From an uncultured Candidatus Saccharibacteria bacterium (GTDB lineage: Bacteria; Patescibacteriota; Saccharimonadia; Saccharimonadales; Saccharimonadaceae), in the NCBI GenBank assembly GCA_947306745.1, contig CAMZHH010000002.1, positions 1-57,601 of the forward strand: a stretch of 57,601 nucleotides of DNA, read 5' to 3'. This document shows, piece by piece, positions 53,444 to 57,601 of this stretch; within the stretch, counting starts at the first letter, position 1, and the number at the start of each line of letters is the position of its first letter. Both the position numbers and the translations under genes were made by a program. A model generated the notes under the pieces. It made no database searches, was not told the DNA's origin, and saw only the letters and a program-made list of their open reading frames with translations.

Positions 53444-54745
53444 ATGAAATTACCTGTAGTAGCAATCATTGGTCAGACCAATGCCGGCAAATCTAGCCTC
53501 TTTAACCGCCTTGTTCGCAAGTCGCAGGCTATTGTTGCGCGCGAAGCAGGTACTACTCGCGATAATGTCGTCGGCAAAGTTGAAGGGCAATATATCCTAA
53601 TCGACACTGCCGGTTTAAAGGACGCTGAAGACGATTTCGAGGCACACATCCAAGACCAAATCGATGACGCCGTAAATTCTGCCGACATGATTTTGATTGC
53701 CATGGATGCGACCAAATATCCAAACCACGACGATAAGCTAATTGCTAAGAAAGCTCTCAAGAGCGGCAAGCCAGTTATACTCTTACTTAATAAATCCGAC
53801 CTCGGCGAAGCTTTGCCAGAGACCGAATTCTACAGCCTCGGCATCCAAGATCGCCTCCGCGTTTCTGCTACTACTGGCCTCAATCTTAACGATCTCCGCG
53901 GCAAGATTCTTTATGAACTTAAGAACCTCGGTTTCGATACGCATAAAACCGAAGAAAAATCCGACGCACTCAAAATCGCTCTAATTGGTCGCCCGAACGT
54001 AGGGAAGAGCTCACTCTTTAACTCACTCGCTCAAAAGCAGCAAGCAGTCGTCGCCAATCTCGCCGGCACCACACGCGACGTCAACCGCACCGAGCTCAAA
54101 TACAAAGGCCAAACCATCGAATTACTCGACACCGCCGGCCTTCGCAAGCCAGGCAAGCGCGAAGTAGGTATTGAGAAATTCAGCGCTCTCCGTAGCCTCG
54201 CCGCCATCGAAGAGGCTGATGTTTGTTGCTTACTCGTCGATGCTACCGAGCCACACTCCAAACTTGACCAAAGTCTCGCCGGTGAAATCGTGAAAGCTGG
54301 CAAGGGAATTATTCTCGTCATTACTAAGACCGACCTCGAGCATAAAGATTCCGATGAGATTCTCGACAACCTTGAATATGATTTCAACTTCGTACCATTC
54401 GCACCAGTCGTGATGACTTCCAGCGTGACCGGTAAAAACGTCACCAAGATTTTTGAACTCGCTCAGCAAATTGACCGCGCTCGTCATGCCGAACTCAAGA
54501 CTTCCGACCTTAATAAACTTCTGATGGACGCCGTCAACTCTCATCCACCGGCCGGGTTGAAAAATACCCACCCTAAACTTCGTTACATGGTTCAAACTGA
54601 TACCTGCCCACCGTGGTTCGTCGTCTACGGTAGTAACCTTAGCCTCCTGCACTGGAGCTACAAGCGCTACCTCGAACGCCACCTACGCGAAGCCTTTGAC
54701 TTCACGGGTACTCCGATCTTCTTTTCATTCCGTAACAGAGATTAA
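53444..54745 (+). CDS. der: Ribosome-associated GTPase Der (EngA)
   Basis: Two tandem GTPase domains and a KH-like domain are needed for 50S subunit assembly. Domain 1 has GQTNAGKSS (10-18), an unusual variant of GRPNVGKS, then DTAGL and NKSD. Domain 2 has GRPNVGKSSLFN, DTAGLRKPGK and TKTD. The C-terminal KH-like part (HPPAGLKNTHPKLRYMVQT) is present. The 433-residue length is normal. TAAAAT lies 7 nt before the ATG. Confidence 0.95.
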   Translation: MKLPVVAIIGQTNAGKSSLFNRLVRKSQAIVAREAGTTRDNVVGKVEGQYILIDTAGLKDAEDDFEAHIQDQIDDAVNSADMILIAMDATKYPNHDDKLIAKKALKSGKPVILLLNKSDLGEALPETEFYSLGIQDRLRVSATTGLNLNDLRGKILYELKNLGFDTHKTEEKSDALKIALIGRPNVGKSSLFNSLAQKQQAVVANLAGTTRDVNRTELKYKGQTIELLDTAGLRKPGKREVGIEKFSALRSLAAIEEADVCCLLVDATEPHSKLDQSLAGEIVKAGKGIILVITKTDLEHKDSDEILDNLEYDFNFVPFAPVVMTSSVTGKNVTKIFELAQQIDRARHAELKTSDLNKLLMDAVNSHPPAGLKNTHPKLRYMVQTDTCPPWFVVYGSNLSLLHWSYKRYLERHLREAFDFTGTPIFFSFRNRD

Positions 54746-54757
54746 TGTGTTAAACTT

Positions 54758-54851
54758 GCTATAACAATAGAGAGGCCTCTCATTTGGGCCCCTGTTGTTG
54801 TAGTACGTTCCCATCTTTGTAGGAATGCATTGAAGAAAAGGAGGGATTTCT
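54758..54851 (+). promoter_or_regulatory. Promoter and leader of the PIN-PhoH gene
   Basis: TGCTATAAC (-10 at 54760-54765) starts a leader of about 80 nt containing the palindrome AGAGGCCTCT (54771-54780) and ending in AAAAGGAGGG before the ATG. Confidence 0.55.
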
Positions 54852-56369
54852 ATGCAAAATCCTAATACCGGCTTCTCATTCGACCCCGACATACACTATG
54901 CAGTGGATTTGAATGCAGCCCTGAACTTCCCGGAGTTTTTCGATCCCGATGCTGACCTTCCGGAGCGCCACCTGATTATCTCGCGCATCTATCAGAAGAG
55001 TCTGCACAAGATGAGAGACGAAGGATCTGACCGTGGTATTTCTGCCAATGAGCTCAGCTTTTTGCTCTACAACCTGATCCGAAATGGCAAGAAGACCCAG
55101 AATGACGGCGCCGAGGAATATGAAATCGGCAATTTGCATGTCATTTTCGACTACCAAGATCATCCTTATGAAGGCAAAGCCATCGCTGGCGAGCATATTA
55201 AGGAAACGATCGCATTAGCCGAATACTGGAGGAAGCAGAAAGGCATTAAAAAGGTCATCATTTTGACTAATGATCCGATGATGCTCGTGTCCGCTCAGGA
55301 CCGTCCTCATTTGGAGATTAATGTGTTCTCGCCGACCCCGTATATTGGCTACCGTCGCATCCGCGATGAGGAAGCAATCTATGCATGGCAAAAGAGCAAG
55401 AAGATGCCGCTCTATAAGTTTCAGGAGCTTCTGCCCGATGCCGAGCCACTGCGCCCGCACGAATTCATTCTGTTTGGTAAAACTAATACCTTTAACCACA
55501 TCGGAAGGTATGATGCAGCGAAAGAATGCATCGTGCCGTTGAGCTACTATCGCCAGTTGCAGGGTATCTCTCCGATTGGCGAATTGCAGGCTATGGCATT
55601 TGAAGCATTAATGGCGCCCGCCGACGAAATCAGTGTAGTTATTCTTTACGGAAATGCCGGCTCCGGTAAAACTTTTGCAGCCATCTCTGCTGCCTTGGCG
55701 CAGACTGGACTTGCAAATACGAAATTTACCAACATACCGGCCGAAGAATTACCACGTAGCAACGGCAAACGCAACCGCAAGAATCAGCCGCGCAACGACG
55801 ACAACGCCGTCTTTGCAAAGCAGGTCAACGGTGATGATTATCCATATCAGAGCATCATGATTTGTCCGCCCGACCGCATGCTGGGCGACAAAATGGCAGC
55901 CGTACCTGGCGACGAGCGCGCCAAGCTGGCTAGCAAACTGTTTGCTTATATGGACAACATTCGCGCCTACTTACGCTTAAAACGCGACAAGATGGAGGGT
56001 GGTATTCTTCCGACCGAACGCGATTTAAGCTTCCGTGCTCAGTCCATCATGAACCAGATCGAGATTTGTCCGCCTGGCGAAATTAATGGACGCAGTTTCT
56101 GGAATACGTTTTTCATCTGCGATGAAGCGCAGTTCAACTCACTTTCTCAAATTAAAGCCTATATCGAACGTTGCGATTCTGGCACCAAGCTCGCCCTCTG
56201 CGGCGATCCGAGTCAGATTAGCAATCCCTTTGGCTGGCACGGCAATCCGCTGGCTAGAGCCGTTCGCTATTTAGGTAACGATCCGCATGTTGCAGTCATT
56301 CGCTTTGATGGCGAGAACGAAATCAAGCGCCCCGGCGCTCAGATTATCGCTCGTTCTTGGCCTCGCTAA
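54852..56369 (+). CDS. PhoH2-like protein: PIN domain plus PhoH ATPase
   Basis: The first 190 of 505 residues resemble a PIN nuclease domain: AVDLNAALNFPEFFD at the start and IILTNDPMMLVSAQ near 140 match the acidic and TND motifs. The C-terminal half is a PhoH ATPase with VILYGNAGSGKTFAA (Walker A), FFICDEAQ (Walker B) and LALCGDPSQISNP. PhoH2 proteins in actinobacteria unwind and cut RNA. An insertion with a basic patch (NGKRNRKNQPRNDD) splits the ATPase after Walker A. A strong ribosome site (AAAAGGAGGG) and CCG/CCC prolines place it in the leader-bearing gene class. Confidence 0.85.
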   Translation: MQNPNTGFSFDPDIHYAVDLNAALNFPEFFDPDADLPERHLIISRIYQKSLHKMRDEGSDRGISANELSFLLYNLIRNGKKTQNDGAEEYEIGNLHVIFDYQDHPYEGKAIAGEHIKETIALAEYWRKQKGIKKVIILTNDPMMLVSAQDRPHLEINVFSPTPYIGYRRIRDEEAIYAWQKSKKMPLYKFQELLPDAEPLRPHEFILFGKTNTFNHIGRYDAAKECIVPLSYYRQLQGISPIGELQAMAFEALMAPADEISVVILYGNAGSGKTFAAISAALAQTGLANTKFTNIPAEELPRSNGKRNRKNQPRNDDNAVFAKQVNGDDYPYQSIMICPPDRMLGDKMAAVPGDERAKLASKLFAYMDNIRAYLRLKRDKMEGGILPTERDLSFRAQSIMNQIEICPPGEINGRSFWNTFFICDEAQFNSLSQIKAYIERCDSGTKLALCGDPSQISNPFGWHGNPLARAVRYLGNDPHVAVIRFDGENEIKRPGAQIIARSWPR

Positions 56370-56450
56370 CTGTAAATAATAGCGCAACTCTTGGAATACT
56401 TTTCTTCATCTGTGATCCGATTCGACTTCATAGATTTAGACCTATGCAAA
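56370..56450 (+). pseudogene. Possible decayed copy of part of the PhoH gene
   Basis: Right after the stop codon, TAAATAATAGCGCAACTCTTGG and the following AATACTTTTCTTCATCTGTGAT closely follow the gene's own interior around 56083-56125 (the Walker B segment WNTFFICD), with small gaps that break the frame. Similarity fades after about 45 bp. No other gene is convincing between here and 56560. Confidence 0.4.
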
Positions 56451-56561
56451 ATATATGTCTTGATACGAGGTATCCTGTTTGCCGAGTTTCAGTTCGTATT
56501 TTTTGATTGGATAGTATCCTCCCGTTTGCGCCACGTACACAATCAAACCTACAAAGAAGAA

Positions 56562-56588
56562 GGCTGGCCCCATTTGGCCGGCCTTTTT
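56562..56588 (+). terminator. Intrinsic terminator
   Basis: GGCTGGCC and GGCCGGCC form an 8-bp stem (one T-G pair) with a 6-nt loop followed by TTTTT. The pth -10 box follows 5 bp later. Confidence 0.88.
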
Positions 56589-56606
56589 CATGGTAAAATT
56601 TATAGC

Positions 56607-57128
56607 ATGAAGGTAATTGTTGGATTTGGCAACCCAGGCCATAAGTATAATTTTACGCGTCACAATTTTGGTTTTTTGGCGCTGGATTTTTATGCCAAGA
56701 TCCACAAACTCAACTGGCAAGAGAAGTCCAAATTTAACGCCATCATCGCCAAGGACGAAGAGCACGATCTACTTTTAGTTAAAGCTCAGACTTTCTATAA
56801 CGATGTCGGCGTCAGTCTGCGCGCTATTATGGATTTCTATAAACTCACACCACAAGATTTCCTCTTAATTTGTGATGATTTTAATTTGCCGTTCGGCCAG
56901 GTACGCTTCCGCGAACGGGGCAGCGCTGGCGGCAATAACGGCCTCAAGTCCGCCATCGCGCATTTTGGTACGGAAGATTTTCCGCGCCTCCGCCTTGGCA
57001 CTGGTAACGACGAGCTCCGCCACCGCATCGGCGATGTCGACTTCGTATTGACTCGTTTTACCGAACAAGAACACGAAAATCTCCCATCTGTCCTTATGAA
57101 CGTAGCAGATTTTGTGGCAAAATATTAA
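56607..57128 (+). CDS. pth: Peptidyl-tRNA hydrolase
   Basis: It frees tRNA from drop-off peptidyl-tRNA. VGFGNPGHKYNFTRHNFGF has the catalytic asparagine and histidine, and CDDFNLPFGQVRFRERG with SAGGNNGLKSAI has the Asp and substrate loop. The ATG at 56607 is chosen because TAAAAT ends 7 nt upstream and a terminator precedes that; an in-frame ATG far upstream lies before both. At 173 residues it is slightly short at the C-terminus. Confidence 0.95.
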   Translation: MKVIVGFGNPGHKYNFTRHNFGFLALDFYAKIHKLNWQEKSKFNAIIAKDEEHDLLLVKAQTFYNDVGVSLRAIMDFYKLTPQDFLLICDDFNLPFGQVRFRERGSAGGNNGLKSAIAHFGTEDFPRLRLGTGNDELRHRIGDVDFVLTRFTEQEHENLPSVLMNVADFVAKY

Positions 57129-57195
57129 ATTTTAGCCACTTTTATAACACTTTTTACAAAAATAACAATAAGCGGTATGACCCCTGTTAAACCTT

Positions 57196-57223
57196 AAAAA
57201 ATCGCCCGAAAATGGGCGTTTTT
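57196..57223 (+). terminator. Intrinsic terminator of pth
   Basis: CGCCC and GGGCG pair around GAAAAT, with an A-run upstream and TTTTT downstream; usable from both strands. Confidence 0.85.
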
Positions 57224-57257
57224 GCTATTGTCTTTCTAAAAAAGTGTGCAAAAAGTA

Positions 57258-57286
57258 TTGACTAAAAATCAAATGTGTGCTATTAT
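57258..57286 (+). promoter_or_regulatory. Near-consensus sigma-70 promoter with extended -10
   Basis: TTGACT (57258-57263), a 17-bp spacer and TGCTATTAT (-10 TATTAT at 57281-57286) make the strongest promoter I see in the window. Transcription should start near 57293. Confidence 0.9.
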
Positions 57287-57292
57287 AAACAC

Positions 57293-57591
57293 AGTTTTGA
57301 TCCGCAAGGGTCAAAAAACCGCACCTAAATAACCTAGAACATTGCTAAATCCATTTTAGCAATTGTTGCGTGCTTTAGAAACCCTTTCGGCCTTCGATAT
57401 TTCTTCTACATTATCGAAGTGAAAAGTATTACCTCCACTTAGAAAGATCTTTTCTAAAGCTAGCAATCCCTATAACCGGCGGACCCCATGTGTGAGGTGG
57501 GTCACGCTTCCGGAGTTCTCCGGATGCCTTAGGAGGTGTGTTGTAGGGCCAAATAGCCCCAGGTGATGCCCACCCTTACCTGGGGCTTTTT
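57293..57591 (+). ncRNA. Unidentified structured RNA or long 5' leader of about 300 nt
   Basis: Several hairpins follow the promoter in order. TTTTGATCC/GGGTCAAAA has a GCAA tetraloop (57295-57316). ATTGCTAAA/TTTAGCAAT spans 57341-57363. A long arm CTTTAGAAA/TTTCTAAAG (57373-57459) encloses CTTCGATA/TATCGAAG. GACCC/GGGTC spans 57482-57503, and CCGGA/TCCGG spans 57511-57523. An AGGAGG (57531-57536) is followed by TTG TAG. A terminator ends it, whose loop CCCACC can pair with GGTGGG at 57496-57501. No reading frame longer than a few codons starts with a ribosome site. I looked for tmRNA, RNase P, SRP and 6S landmarks and did not find them. Confidence 0.6.
57556..57591 (+). terminator. Intrinsic terminator of the structured RNA
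   Basis: GCCCCAGGT and ACCTGGGGC form a 9-bp stem with a 13-nt loop followed by TTTTT. An alternative pairing of the 5' arm with GGGCC at 57546-57550 would compete with it. Confidence 0.92.
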
Positions 57592-57601
57592 GGTGCTTAA
57601 A

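Noticed and set aside
56442-56765. Minus-strand frame ending in a hydrophobic 48-residue stretch upstream of pth
   Set aside because: It runs through the pth start and the terminator hairpin, with no ribosome site or -10 box; the hydrophobic tail could be chance. A truncated remnant cannot be fully excluded.
57293-57591. tmRNA, RNase P RNA, SRP RNA or 6S RNA identity for the terminal RNA
   Set aside because: None of their conserved core sequences was found on either strand (no tRNA-like ends with tag frame, no RNase P P4 core, no SRP GGAAGCAG loop).

Overview
The window reads as part of a compact chromosome from a Patescibacteria (CPR) bacterium, most probably Candidatus Saccharibacteria (TM7). 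This lineage call is inference: it rests on short intergenic gaps, many start codons directly behind a -10 box with no Shine-Dalgarno, many orphan small membrane proteins, a class I aldolase, and a peptidoglycan-based envelope. TGA is used as a stop (for example the TGA ending the rRNA/tRNA uracil methyltransferase at 4957-4959), so the recoded UGA of Gracilibacteria/Absconditabacteria is not in use. No rRNA, CRISPR array, phage or insertion sequence was seen.

Layout. 1-430: three and a half identical 105-bp tandem repeats running into a tRNA-Gln gene. 480-3460: a frameshifted orphan gene, a MacB/FtsX-type ABC exporter pair and two tiny membrane proteins. 3.7-9.4 kb: RNA uracil methyltransferase, DegV protein, glycerol-3-phosphate dehydrogenase, orphans and a HAD plus ADP-ribosylglycohydrolase fusion. 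9.4-13.4 kb: UvrD-like helicase-nuclease and an acyl-ACP-thioesterase-like hotdog protein. 13.4-15.5 kb: glutamate racemase and a secreted L,D-transpeptidase. 15.6-21.2 kb: Y-family polymerase, dCTP deaminase, DNA polymerase I. 21.2-24.3 kb: phosphoesterase and a PfkB-like/class I aldolase fusion. 24.2-28.8 kb: TetR regulator, MMPL transporter and a secreted heptad-repeat partner. 28.8-38.5 kb: ribosomal protein L25, several orphans, UvrA, and a MurL-like glutamate epimerase. 38.5-48.6 kb: UvrB, a large surface protein, MscS, acetyltransferase, Sel1 protein, glutamyl-tRNA synthetase, DUF3048 protein. 48.6-57.6 kb: HerA-like ATPase, membrane pyrophosphatase, tRNA-Glu, VanZ-like protein, Der GTPase, PIN-PhoH ATPase, peptidyl-tRNA hydrolase, and an unidentified structured RNA behind a near-consensus promoter.

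Functional themes: DNA repair and nucleotide hygiene (UvrA, UvrB, helicase-nuclease, two polymerases, Dcd), cell wall (MurI, MurL-like, L,D-transpeptidase, surface protein), translation (GltX, L25, Der, Pth, two tRNAs, the methyltransferase), energy (aldolase fusion, ion-pumping pyrophosphatase) and membrane export.

The most striking window-wide pattern is two gene classes. Most genes have a TATAAT-like box only 6-10 nt before the ATG and no leader, and they write proline mostly as CCA. A minority have 40-110 nt leaders, often with hairpins, a strong purine-rich ribosome site (AAGGAGG or AAGGGGGTG), and write proline mainly as CCG/CCC/CCT.
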